From Rhodospirillaceae bacterium (GTDB lineage: Bacteria; Pseudomonadota; Alphaproteobacteria; Dongiales; Dongiaceae): a DNA stretch of 64,000 nt. A program made the translations under genes and the position numbers. This document shows positions 9,238 through 17,907 of this stretch, piece after piece. The notes beneath the pieces are model-generated. The model was not told the origin of the DNA, made no database searches, and saw only the letters and a program-made list of their open reading frames with translations. The stretch's first letter is position 1; each line of letters opens with the position of its first letter. The stretch is taken from positions 62,001 through 126,000 of the forward strand of contig SSEL01000001.1 in the NCBI GenBank assembly GCA_008012315.1, written 5' to 3'.

Positions 9238-10071
9238 ATGGCCGGGAAGGACGAGCGGGGTCTATATCCGTTGCTGACGCAACTCGGCATGGTTGCCGAG
9301 CGCGCCGGCGATCCGGTTTTCTACCGCGATCTGCTGATGGTGCTGGGATCGCATCTGCGCGCCGATCTCGCCATGGTGATGCGCTATTCCCGCCATCATG
9401 CGCCGGAATATCTCATTCACGATGGACTTTTGCCCGGCCATATGGAGTTTTATCTGCGCGGCCTCTATCGCGTCGATCCGATCTATCGGCTGTGCCGCGA
9501 TGAAAATGGGCGCGGCGTGAAAGATCTGACCGAAGTCAGCACGCCGGCCGAGCGCGCGGGCGACTATTTCAATATTTTCCTGCGCCTGACCGGCATGGCG
9601 GACGATCTCGCCTTGCTTTTCCCGATCGGAGGCGACGCCTCGATCGGTCTCGTCTACGAACGCAAGTCGCCGTTTCTCAAAACTGAGCTTGCCGCGATGC
9701 GGGGATTGTTCCCGTTGCTGGAAAGCCTGCACCGCCTGCACCAGAAGCTGAGCGAGGCGCAGCTGCGGGCGACCATCCGGCAGATCGGCGATATCGACGA
9801 AATGACCCGCAGCCCTGCCAAGCCTGGCCTGCCGCCGATCGATTACAAAACCGCTTTGGACGGATTCCTGCGTGATAAGCTGACCCCGCGCGAGCGTGAC
9901 ATCGTGCGGTTGATTCTGGTCGGGTATCCCAATGCCAAGATCGCCGAGCGGCTGGAGCTCAGCCTGAACACGGTGAAGAATCACAAGAAGCGGATGTACC
10001 TCAAGCTCGACATCACCACCGAACGCGAGCTCTTCCTCAATTTCGTCAATTTCCTGTTCCAGGACATCTGA
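9238..10071 (+). CDS. LuxR-type transcriptional regulator
   Basis: 277 residues. The C-terminal 65 residues form a LuxR/GerE helix-turn-helix: 'LTPRERDIVRLILVGYPNAK' then 'AERLELSLNTVKNHKKRMY'. The N-terminal 180 residues form a sensory domain ('FYRDLLMVLGSHLRADLAMV', 'YRVDPIYRLCRD') that does not look like a receiver or a clear acyl-homoserine-lactone domain; it may bind the imported compound. GGGGGACGG precedes the ATG. The gene stands between the uptake operon and the SnoaL/GcvT operon, with matching palindromes on both sides, so it likely controls both and itself. Confidence 0.85.
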   Translation: MAGKDERGLYPLLTQLGMVAERAGDPVFYRDLLMVLGSHLRADLAMVMRYSRHHAPEYLIHDGLLPGHMEFYLRGLYRVDPIYRLCRDENGRGVKDLTEVSTPAERAGDYFNIFLRLTGMADDLALLFPIGGDASIGLVYERKSPFLKTELAAMRGLFPLLESLHRLHQKLSEAQLRATIRQIGDIDEMTRSPAKPGLPPIDYKTALDGFLRDKLTPRERDIVRLILVGYPNAKIAERLELSLNTVKNHKKRMYLKLDITTERELFLNFVNFLFQDI

Positions 10072-10082
10072 TGTGGCGAGAT

Positions 10083-10108
10083 CCAATGGACCCGATAGGG
10101 TCCATTGG
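10083..10108. promoter_or_regulatory. Perfect palindromic operator before the SnoaL/GcvT operon
   Basis: Arms CCAATGGACCC and GGGTCCATTGG (11 bp, perfect) around GATA. It starts 11 bp after the regulator stop and ends 77 bp before the SnoaL-like gene. It shares ATGGACCC-N4-GGG(C/T)CCAT with the site at 9157. A terminator is the alternative, but no T-run follows and the match to the upstream site favours an operator. Confidence 0.6.
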
Positions 10109-10185
10109 CTTTGCCCCGGCAATGCTCAATCCTCCGTCAAGTCGATCGGCTATCGCGGCCGACAGGTTGAATGGAGTGACCTTTC

Positions 10186-10599
10186 ATGAGCCTACAGGCC
10201 CAACTCGAATCGTATTGCACGGCCTTTAACGACCGTAACCTCGATGCCGTCTTGTCGCTGTTTACCGAGCAGGCGCTTTTCGAGATGCCCTTGCTCGGCC
10301 AGCGCCTGATCGGCAAAGGCGAAATCGCCGCCGGCTTCCGCCGCATCTTCGAGGTGAGCCAATCCGCCACCATCACCCTGTCCGCCACCAGGGAATCGAA
10401 CCAGGTCGCCATCGCCGAGGGCAAAATGGTGGCGAAACTCCATCGCGACAAGACACCGGTCGAACTGCCGCTCGCCATGACGCTGGAGGGGCGAGGCGGC
10501 GAGATCGCACGGCTGTCGACCTATCTCGATGCGCGGCCCTATCGGCTCTGGGCCGACGGGCCGATCTTCGCCGCCACCAATTCTGCCGCCAATCAGTGA
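10186..10599 (+). CDS. SnoaL/NTF2-like small protein
   Basis: 137 residues with the cone-shaped NTF2-like fold pattern: 'YCTAFNDRNLDAVLSLFTEQ', 'IGKGEIAAGFRRIFE' and a final strand 'IARLSTYLDARPYR'. Members include hydrolases, cyclases and ligand-binding proteins. It resembles the N-terminal domain of the next gene in the same positions, so the two probably arose by duplication. Its stop overlaps the GTG start of the fusion gene (GTGA), so the two are likely translated together. Possibly helps hold or process the methylated substrate; no catalytic residues can be assigned. Confidence 0.75.
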   Translation: MSLQAQLESYCTAFNDRNLDAVLSLFTEQALFEMPLLGQRLIGKGEIAAGFRRIFEVSQSATITLSATRESNQVAIAEGKMVAKLHRDKTPVELPLAMTLEGRGGEIARLSTYLDARPYRLWADGPIFAATNSAANQ

Positions 10600-12116
10600 G
10601 CATGCCCATGTCGACGACCTATACTGCCGGGACTTATACCGCCGGAGGGGCACTCCGCGCCTATTGCGACGCCTTCGAGCGGCGCGCCGAGGCGGATTTC
10701 GCCGATCTCTTCGCCGAGGATGCGATCTTCGATCTGCCGCTGCATGACGGCCGGATCATCGGGCGCCAGGGCATCCTGAAGGAAATCCAGGTCGCCCTGA
10801 ACGGCTTGAAGAACATCCGGGTCATTCTCGATCACGTCATCGAAAGCGGATCGCAGGCTTTTGCCGAAGGCATGCTTCATGCCGAACATATCGGCATTCC
10901 ACCCCATGTCGATGGCACGCCGATGCGGCTGGATTTCAAGTTCGTCGCCATCGTCGAGGTGAAGAACGGCAAGGTGACGCGCTGGTCGGAATATTTCGAT
11001 ACCAAGCCGCTGAAACCGCGCGAGCGAACCCATCTTTATCCGATTTCGCGCCGCTCGCCTTATTGGGACGGTGCGGTGGCGGCCGGCGTTTCCGAATTCA
11101 TGGTCTATAACCACACCTACTTCCCGCTGATCTATCATCACTCGCCTTCCGAGGAATACACGGCTTTGACCGAGCGCGTGACGCTGTGGGATGTCGGCTG
11201 CGAGCGGCAGACCGAATTGCGTGGCCCTGACGCGGTGAAATTCGCCCAATACCTGACGACACGAGATCTGTCGAAGCTGAAGGCGGGTGATTGCAAATAC
11301 ACGCTGGTCTGCGATCCGGATGGCCGGATCATCTGTGACCCGGTCCTGCTGCATCCGATGAAGGATGTGATCTGGCTGTCCCATGGCGATGCCGATCTCA
11401 CGCTCTGGGCCAGGGGTATCGCCCTGCATGGCGACTTCGATGTCGCGGTCTGCGAGCCCGATGTCGCGCCGCTGCAAATCCAGGGACCGAAAGCTTTGGA
11501 GATGCTGCGCGACCTCGTCCAAGCACCGCTCGACGAACTCGGTTTTTACAAATGCACGCTGACCAAGGTAGCCGGCATCGATGCCGTGGTCTCGCGGACC
11601 GGCTGGAGCGGCGGTCTTGGCTATGAGGTTTTCCCGCTCTCCAGCAGCCGGGCCATGGAGCTTTGGAACAGCCTGATCGCTGCCGGCGAACCGCATGGCC
11701 TGATGGTCACCGGGCCGAATGTGTTCCGTGCCGTGGAAAAGAACGTCACCGATACGGCCTACCACTCGAATTCCGACATGAATCCCTATGAGGCCGGTCA
11801 TGGCCGCCTCGTCGACCTCGAGAAGGGCGATTTCATCGGCCGGCAGGCGCTGCAGCAGGTGGCCAGGGAAGGGGCCAAACGCAAGACCGTCGGCCTGCTG
11901 ATCGATGGTGAGCTACCGCTGCTCGAATGGTACTGGCCGATCACCGACCGGCGCGGCAATCCCGGCGAGGTGCGCTGGGCGGTTCATTCCTTCGAGCTCA
12001 AGCAGAATATCGCCATCGCCATCGCCGATGCGTCGCTGGAAGTCGGCGACAAGGTGACCATCCGGCATCAGGCAGGCAGCAGCGAGGCGACGGTGACTTC
12101 CCTGCCCTTCGTCTGA
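10596..12116 (+). CDS. SnoaL-like/GcvT (aminomethyltransferase) fusion, DmdA-like
   Basis: 506 residues in two parts. Residues about 10-140 are SnoaL/NTF2-like ('RAYCDAFERRAEADFADLFA', 'VTRWSEYFDTKPLK'). Residues about 150-506 are a GcvT-type tetrahydrofolate enzyme: 'YNHTYFPLIY', 'VTLWDVGCERQTELRGPDA', 'CDPDGRIICDPVL', 'SRTGWSGGLGYEVFP', 'MNPYEAGHGRLVDL' and 'FIGRQAL'. The GcvT part reads closer to dimethylsulfoniopropionate demethylase DmdA and other demethylating members than to the glycine-cleavage T protein, and no gcvH or gcvP is near. It likely moves a methyl group from a methylated osmolyte to folate. Possible starts are GTG 10596, ATG 10602 and ATG 10608. The fusion is unusual. Confidence 0.85.
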   Translation: MSMPMSTTYTAGTYTAGGALRAYCDAFERRAEADFADLFAEDAIFDLPLHDGRIIGRQGILKEIQVALNGLKNIRVILDHVIESGSQAFAEGMLHAEHIGIPPHVDGTPMRLDFKFVAIVEVKNGKVTRWSEYFDTKPLKPRERTHLYPISRRSPYWDGAVAAGVSEFMVYNHTYFPLIYHHSPSEEYTALTERVTLWDVGCERQTELRGPDAVKFAQYLTTRDLSKLKAGDCKYTLVCDPDGRIICDPVLLHPMKDVIWLSHGDADLTLWARGIALHGDFDVAVCEPDVAPLQIQGPKALEMLRDLVQAPLDELGFYKCTLTKVAGIDAVVSRTGWSGGLGYEVFPLSSSRAMELWNSLIAAGEPHGLMVTGPNVFRAVEKNVTDTAYHSNSDMNPYEAGHGRLVDLEKGDFIGRQALQQVAREGAKRKTVGLLIDGELPLLEWYWPITDRRGNPGEVRWAVHSFELKQNIAIAIADASLEVGDKVTIRHQAGSSEATVTSLPFV

Positions 12117-12141
12117 GGCAATTCACGCATTAAAGCCGATC

Positions 12142-12167
12142 CGGGCGGCATGCCGGCATGCCGCCCG
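12142..12167 (+). terminator. GC-rich hairpin after the SnoaL/GcvT operon
   Basis: Arms CGGGCGGCATG and CATGCCGCCCG around CCGG, 25 bp after the fusion-gene stop. There is only a weak T-stretch after it, so it is a possible terminator, not a canonical one. Confidence 0.45.
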
Positions 12168-12209
12168 ATTGGCGTCCAGGCCAGTACGAATGGCCAGCGG
12201 CGATGAAAA

Positions 12210-13457
12210 ATGCTAAGCCTGCCGGGCTTATCAGTCACAGCCAGACGCATCGCCCGCATGACGCAACCCGGCATTCAGCAACAGGAAAATGCTTCGGCAA
12301 GCCGCGATGTCCTGCACGGGGATGCGGACCGATCCGCCGCGCCGCGGGTCTGGCTGCTGACCGGCTTTCGTGCCGGCGACAAGGCGCAGATGCTGGCGCT
12401 GGCCGAAGCCTTGGGCTGGCCCTTCACGGTCAAGCGAGTCGCCTATCGGCCCTACGAACTCGTCACCAATATTCTGCTGGGCCCCAATCTTGCCGGGATG
12501 AAGCGCCATGAGTCCGATGCGTTGACGCCGCCCTGGCCCGATCTGGTGATCAGCGCCGGCCGCCGCAACGAGCCGATCGCCCGATGGATCAAGGCGCGAT
12601 CCGGCGGGCGCACACGCCTGGTACATCTCGGCCGCCCCTGGGCCGAGTCGCGGCATTTCGATCTGGTGATCACCACGCCGCAATATCATGTTCAGCCACG
12701 CGACAATGTACTCTGCATCGCCGCACCTTTGCATCAAGTGACGGCAACGCGGTTGGGCGCCGCGGCTGAACGCTGGCGCGATCTCGTCGCCCCGCTGCCG
12801 CAACCGCGCATCGCCCTGCTGGTCGGCGGCAGCAGCCCGCCTTACGTTTTCGATCCCGAGATGGCTGCCCGCCTCGGCCGGGTGGCATCGGCGATGGCGC
12901 GCCAGTCTCGCGGATCGTTGCTGGTCTCGACCAGCCCGCGCACCGGTTCCGCAGCCACCGCCGCCTTGCGCGACGCCATCGATGTGCCCTGCCAGTTCTA
13001 TGCCTGGCAGGCCGACCCCGAGACCAATCCCTATCTCGGCTTCCTGGCTTTGGCCGACGCCGTCATCGTCACCGGCGACAGCATGTCGATGGTGGCCGAG
13101 GCCTGCGCCACGGAAAAGCCGGTCTATCTCTTCGATATGGGCAAGGGCTGGAGCCGGATGCGGGCGGATCCGCCGGCCGTGCCGGAGTCAGTGCCTTGGG
13201 CCGAGCACGTCCGGCCGAAGCGGGTTTTGCATTGGCTGATCGCCCATTGCCTGCCACGGCGGGTCCGCCGCGACATCCGCCGGATCCTGCGGGCGCTGGT
13301 GGCCAATCAGCAAGCGTCGTGGCTAGAAGAGGAGAGCGGCTCGGATCGGCAGCAGCAGCCGCTCAAGCCGTCAGCCTCGACCGACCTGCCGCGTGCCGTC
13401 GCCGGCGTGAAGGCACTCTTCGCGATCCCCGCCGAGAGAAATTCGGCCGGCGACTGA
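12210..13457 (+). CDS. ELM1-family (GT-B-like) protein, single domain
   Basis: 415 residues. Matches the bacterial ELM1 family: 'VWLLTGFRAGDKAQMLALAE', 'LTPPWPDLVISAGRRNEP', 'LVHLGRPWAES', 'HFDLVITTPQYHV', 'IALLVGGSSPPYVF' and 'ADAVIVTGDSMSMVAEACAT'. Together these look like a GT-B glycosyltransferase with a nucleotide-sugar pocket; the plant homologue affects mitochondrial fission, but the bacterial role is unknown. About 90 residues at the C-terminus are basic and not conserved. The start may be ATG 12258 instead; neither has a strong ribosome site. The same domain occurs twice in the protein at 15502-17907. Probably acts in envelope glycan or lipid synthesis. Confidence 0.8.
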   Translation: MLSLPGLSVTARRIARMTQPGIQQQENASASRDVLHGDADRSAAPRVWLLTGFRAGDKAQMLALAEALGWPFTVKRVAYRPYELVTNILLGPNLAGMKRHESDALTPPWPDLVISAGRRNEPIARWIKARSGGRTRLVHLGRPWAESRHFDLVITTPQYHVQPRDNVLCIAAPLHQVTATRLGAAAERWRDLVAPLPQPRIALLVGGSSPPYVFDPEMAARLGRVASAMARQSRGSLLVSTSPRTGSAATAALRDAIDVPCQFYAWQADPETNPYLGFLALADAVIVTGDSMSMVAEACATEKPVYLFDMGKGWSRMRADPPAVPESVPWAEHVRPKRVLHWLIAHCLPRRVRRDIRRILRALVANQQASWLEEESGSDRQQQPLKPSASTDLPRAVAGVKALFAIPAERNSAGD

Positions 13458-13481
13458 TCCGGCCGGCACCGCAGCCGGTCC

Positions 13482-14421
13482 TCAGGCCGCCGGCTGCAGG
13501 ACCTGTGCCGGCGGGCGGCGCAGCAGATCCAGCGAGTCGTGGCGAATGTGGTTGAGCCGCATTTCCTCGCGCAGCTGTGCTTCCGTCACGATGCCGGCAT
13601 CGAAGCATTCGCGCAGCAGGTCGAAGAAGAGTTTTTCCTGATCCGGATCGGGATGCGGCTGATAGCGGCCCATCAGGCCGTAATCGCCGAACAGCTTGCG
13701 CCGCGCCCGCATCAACCAGGCCCAGGGCGGGAAGAAGACCACCCGGTCGACCGGCGAGAAATCGACCTTCAGCCCGGTTTTCCAGGGCTGCGTCTTGCGC
13801 TTGGTGTTGTGCACCATCTTGGTCGCCGGGGTCAGGCGATCGAAATCGTTCCATTCATTTTCCAGCGAGCCGATCGTGTCCTGCCGTTCGGTGGCGAGGC
13901 CGGTCCATTCGATGTAGTCGCGCTTGAGCTCAAACATCTCATTGAACTGGGTTTCGACATGCCAGTGCTTCAGCTTGGCGCAATCGAGCACCATCACGCT
14001 GGTCGCATGTGCCTTTCGCGCGCCGCGGGCACGGCACAGGACCGCCTTGCCCTGCATGTCGCGCGACAGCAATTCGCAGATATCGCCGACGGCGAAAATA
14101 TCGGGATCGATCACGACGGCCCGCCCCCCGATAGCCCATCAGTTCCGGCGGCATGAAGCGCAGCGGCGTGAAGGATTGCAGGTCGTCATTGCGCCAGATG
14201 CGCTTCATCCCGTCGCGCAGATAGACCTTGTTTTCCTTCGCCCGAAAAAAATCGTGATCCTCGAGATGCATGATCTGCACGTCGAAAGCATCCGGCGTCG
14301 CCGAATTCCGTTTCAGCGCATGCGCCGCGACCAAGGCGCCAACCAGTTGCTTACGGTTGGTTTGAATGAAGACGCAAGGTTTGGGTTCCACCATTTCCGC
14401 CATCCCAGTCCGGTCCATCAT
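13482..14421 (-). pseudogene. GT8-like glycosyltransferase interrupted by a frameshift
   Basis: Two overlapping minus-strand frames form one protein. The first (from 14421) gives 'CVFIQTNRKQLVGALVAAHA' to 'SFTPLRFMPPELMGYRG'. The second continues 'VVIDPDIFAVGDICELL', 'TSVMVLDCAKLKHWH' and 'KMVHNTKRKTQPWKTGL'. Joined, about 312 residues show the GT8-like DxD (DPD) and a C-terminal H...KPW-like motif. The break is a run of six G (C at 14124-14129 on the plus strand); removing one G restores the frame. It could be a sequencing error, a phase-variable tract or a true pseudogene. The first ATG overlaps the sulfotransferase stop (ATGA), so the gene belongs to that operon. Confidence 0.7.
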
Positions 14422-15359
14422 GATGCTTTGCGTTCGGTCGTCGGCGATGCATCATTGCCATAGCCGAAGACCGGATCGAGATTTGCGGCGACATAGTCGT
14501 CGATCTGCCGCGTTTGCGCGTCGTCGAAGTAATCGTGATAACCGCCGATCTTGGCGCGGCGCACTTTGTAGGAGTTGGTATCGCCCTTCTTGCCGGGGGC
14601 CAGGCGCTTGCCCGACAGCCAGGACCTGGGCCGTTCCTCCAGCTTGCGCATGTTCTCGAAGGCGGCGAATTCCACGCTCTGGCTGATCTCGCTCTCGGTC
14701 GGCGACTGCTTCATCCAGTTCAGCATGCGCTGCATTTCTCGGTTGGGGTCGCGCCGCATATCCTCATACCGCACGATGAGCACGTTCTTCATGCGCGGCA
14801 ATTCCTTGGCCCATTCGTTCAGGAACCGCACCGCGCGCGGCAAGCCGGCATCGGCATGCAGGACAAAGTCGGCAACCGATATATCCGCGCCATGGGCCGG
14901 ATATTCGTTCAGCACCTTCTTATGCGCCGGCATGCGATGCTGCCATTGGAAGAATTGCGAGACAGAAACATCGGCGGGATGGCGCACCAGCAGGATCGTC
15001 GGCTTGTCATAGAAGGCCACCTTGGTCGAGCCGGCGCCCGTATAGTCCCGGATATAATTGTCATGGGTGAACAGGATCTTCGGAATCGCCTTGTTCTGGC
15101 TATGCAGGTTGTCGAAGTAAATCAGGCTATGCGTGGGGAGGTTATGCCGGAGCTGGAAGAAGCGCGACAGCATGACATTGAGCCAGGTGCGGCCGCTTTT
15201 CCCATAGGATACGATCGCGTAGTCCGACGCCCGCAGCCTGAACGTATCCTCCCGGCCCCGTGCGCGCCGTCGGATCAGCCGACGCCGTTCGGCAGGCGCC
15301 AGCGCGGCGGCGGCCATGACGATTTCGCGCATCATGCGATGTAATACCCGTTCGATCAT
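14418..15359 (-). CDS. Sulfotransferase-domain protein
   Basis: 313 residues from the ATG at 15359, which has GGGGAG upstream; the longer ORF start is rejected. The 5'-phosphosulfate loop is 'SYGKSGRTWLNVML', the 3'-phosphate-binding motif is 'LLVRHPADVSVSQFFQWQH', and 'RYEDMRRDPNREMQRML' follows as in PAPS-dependent sulfotransferases. It would transfer sulfate from PAPS to a hydroxyl or amine of a glycan, lipid or small molecule. The next gene is a glycosyltransferase translated from an overlapping ATGA, pointing to a sulfated glycoconjugate. Confidence 0.82.
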   Translation of the reverse strand: MIERVLHRMMREIVMAAAALAPAERRRLIRRRARGREDTFRLRASDYAIVSYGKSGRTWLNVMLSRFFQLRHNLPTHSLIYFDNLHSQNKAIPKILFTHDNYIRDYTGAGSTKVAFYDKPTILLVRHPADVSVSQFFQWQHRMPAHKKVLNEYPAHGADISVADFVLHADAGLPRAVRFLNEWAKELPRMKNVLIVRYEDMRRDPNREMQRMLNWMKQSPTESEISQSVEFAAFENMRKLEERPRSWLSGKRLAPGKKGDTNSYKVRRAKIGGYHDYFDDAQTRQIDDYVAANLDPVFGYGNDASPTTERKAS

Positions 15360-15501
15360 CTTAACTCCCCGCGGCCGGTGTCGCGGCCGCGTCCTGCAAC
15401 AAACCCCGCCGTCGATCACCCGACGGCGTTCCCACCGGCATCCCGGCGATTCTCTCTAATGCAACGGTTCCTGGCAAGGGCGATGCTTTCCGGCAGGCCA
15501 G

Positions 15502-17907
15502 CTAAGGCTGTTCGACCAGCTTGGCGATGCGGCCCGCAACCCGTGCCAGATCATCCGGCGGACGGCGCCCACCGTCCCTGAACGGCTCGCCGAACCAGAC
15601 TGCCAAGCCATCCTCGACCAGCCGCCGGTGCACGGCCGTCAGGTCGCGATCATGGCCGATTGCAGCGAAGCGCGCCATCCAGTCCGCCAGCTTGCGCCGC
15701 CAGCGGCGCGCCGCCTGGCTTGGCAACAGCCCGGTCAGCCGATGCGCCCAGCGGCTGGCGCCGCCTGTTTCCGAGATGGGATAAATTGCCATTGGCCGGC
15801 CAAGACGGGCGATCTCCATCAGCATCGAAAGGCTGTCACTGGTCACCACGAAACGCGCGGCGAGGCCAAGCAGGGCGCGGTAGGGATTATGCAGGCCATC
15901 CGCCCGCCAGGGATAGAGCACGGCGCCACGCGGCAACTCACGCTCCAGCACGGCGATCGCTTCCGCTGGCGTGCGGCGGCTGGTGGTAACGACCAGCGAG
16001 CCGCCCTGCGTTGCCGCCAGCTTTCCAAGATCCTTGGCAAGGCGGCTTGCCGCCGCCGCATCGAACGGCACCGAGCCGGTCTGTCCGCCCACCAGCACGG
16101 CCGTCAAAGGCTGCGGCAGGGGCGCGAAGATATCACGCCAACGATCGGCCTCGGCAGCGATCGCGGTTTCGTCGATGCGTTGCAGCGGATAATCGATGCG
16201 CATCAGATTATCGCCGCGACAACGCCGGTAATGACCTGCCAGAACCGCCAGATCGAAACGCTCGATATGCCGCTTCGGCAGGCCGATCAGCACGATCTTG
16301 CTGCGCCCGTCCTTGCTGCTCCGGTCGGCTGATCCGGCGGCAGCCTGCGATTGCTCCTGGATCCAAAGTGCCACCATCGACATGCGCCGCCCGCTGGTGA
16401 TGACCAGATCCGGCCAGGGCGCTTCCAGGCTGTCGGACTGGGCCGGATCGATATGATCCAGCGAGGCGGTGACCTGCGGCTTGCCGAGAACATAGGGCTC
16501 GCGCACCTGGAGGCGCTTGATCTCATAGGGCCAGGGCAAGGCATCGGCGACGGCGCGGACCTGGGCATTGTCACCGGCCTTGTCGGCCAGGATTACCCAG
16601 ATGCGCGGTGTCTGTCTGGCCTCGCGCGGTACGGCGGTCGCGAAATCGACCACTGCATGATCGGCACCTTCGCCGGGGCGCGCTGCCGGGGCTTCCGCCG
16701 ACAGGCCCATCATCCGCCGCACGCGCCGGACGGCCTGCTGCAGATCGTCCATCGGCACCATATTCGCTACCTTGGCATCGGCCGCCGGAAGCTGCGGCGG
16801 ATCGGTCAGCCATTTGGCGCGGCCCGACCTGATATAGAGATCCTGCACCCGGCGGATGTCGCGGCTGCGGTTGAAGCGCTGGGCCGGCCGGCCGATCCAC
16901 CAGGCATAAGGCAGCCCCAGAATGCCCTGGTCCAGCAGTTGCGACAGGCGCCACCATTGGCGCACCCGCTTGTCGCGGCCGCGCGGCCCGTGCATCGCTG
17001 CCGGACCGCCGCCGAATTCGAACATATAGACCGGGCGATGCGCGTGGCAGGCTTCGGCCAGCATCGACATGCTGTCCGCCGTGACGATGAAGGCGTCGGC
17101 CAGGGCCAGGAAGCCGTGATAGGGGTTCTCGTCGTCATTCGCCCGCCAGCGGTAAAAATAGCAAGGCCGGTCGATCGCGCGCTCCAGCGCCGCCATCGCC
17201 CCACGCCCGGTCCTGGCGCTGGTGCAGACCAGAAGAGAGGCGCCCATGGCGCGGGCCAGCGCGCTCGCTTCCCGGCCCAGGCGTCGCGCCGTCCGGCGGC
17301 TGAAAATATAGGGGCCGCTGGAACCGCCGACCATCACCGCCAGATAAGGCGCAGCCAGCCCGCTCAGGCGCGGCACCCAGATTTCCGCTGCTTCATCCAG
17401 GCGCTTCGGCGTCACCGGATGCAACGGGAAATTATTGTGCAGCACATTGGGATGCGGCGGCAGGCGGAATTGCGGCGTCGTCACCACCAGATCCAATTCG
17501 GCCGGCGGCGTCCAGTAGCGGCCGAGCACGACGATCCGGGTGCGCCCCTCCGATTGTCGGCGAATCCACTTGGCCGGGGTTTCATTCTGCCGGCCGGCCA
17601 TGATGATAAGGTCCGGCCAGGGCGGCGTCAGCGGGCTCGAACGTCGCTTATTGAGGCCGATCATCGTCACCGCCCCCGGCAGCGCGAAGAACGCCTCATA
17701 CCAGTGATATTTGGTTTCCTTGACGGTGAACGACCAGCCGAGCGCGCGCGCCAGTCCCAGGCTTTGCGCGTGGTCCCCGGCCCGATGGCATTTCAGCACC
17801 CAGACCGTGGGTTGCCGTTCGACGTCCGGGTATCCGCCGGGATCGGCGTCGGACATGCGTTGGATGGGATTATAGGCTTTGGCTTCGTTGTCGGCTTGGT
17901 CGAGCAT
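15502..17907 (-). CDS. Tandem two-domain ELM1-family protein
   Basis: 801 residues with two complete ELM1 domains in one chain. Domain 1 (about residues 30-400) has 'TVWVLKCHRAGDHAQSLGLA', 'LTPPWPDLIIMAGRQNETPA', 'LAVMVGGSSGPYIF' and 'ADAFIVTADSMSMLAEACHA'. Domain 2 (about 450-790) has 'RIWVILADKAGDNAQVRAVA', 'EAPWPDLVITSGRRMSMVAL', 'TAVLVGGQTGSVPFD' and 'RFVVTSDSLSMLMEIARLGR'. Single-domain members are about 330-420 residues. The two halves differ enough to be an old duplication. The start codon directly follows the upstream PAP2 stop (TGAATG), so the two genes are coupled. A processive or two-step sugar transfer is possible; no activity is known. Confidence 0.8.
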   Translation of the reverse strand: MLDQADNEAKAYNPIQRMSDADPGGYPDVERQPTVWVLKCHRAGDHAQSLGLARALGWSFTVKETKYHWYEAFFALPGAVTMIGLNKRRSSPLTPPWPDLIIMAGRQNETPAKWIRRQSEGRTRIVVLGRYWTPPAELDLVVTTPQFRLPPHPNVLHNNFPLHPVTPKRLDEAAEIWVPRLSGLAAPYLAVMVGGSSGPYIFSRRTARRLGREASALARAMGASLLVCTSARTGRGAMAALERAIDRPCYFYRWRANDDENPYHGFLALADAFIVTADSMSMLAEACHAHRPVYMFEFGGGPAAMHGPRGRDKRVRQWWRLSQLLDQGILGLPYAWWIGRPAQRFNRSRDIRRVQDLYIRSGRAKWLTDPPQLPAADAKVANMVPMDDLQQAVRRVRRMMGLSAEAPAARPGEGADHAVVDFATAVPREARQTPRIWVILADKAGDNAQVRAVADALPWPYEIKRLQVREPYVLGKPQVTASLDHIDPAQSDSLEAPWPDLVITSGRRMSMVALWIQEQSQAAAGSADRSSKDGRSKIVLIGLPKRHIERFDLAVLAGHYRRCRGDNLMRIDYPLQRIDETAIAAEADRWRDIFAPLPQPLTAVLVGGQTGSVPFDAAAASRLAKDLGKLAATQGGSLVVTTSRRTPAEAIAVLERELPRGAVLYPWRADGLHNPYRALLGLAARFVVTSDSLSMLMEIARLGRPMAIYPISETGGASRWAHRLTGLLPSQAARRWRRKLADWMARFAAIGHDRDLTAVHRRLVEDGLAVWFGEPFRDGGRRPPDDLARVAGRIAKLVEQP

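Noticed and set aside
10083-10108. Intrinsic terminator of the LuxR-type gene
   Set aside because: No T-run follows, and the same dyad occurs upstream of the gene, which favours an operator.
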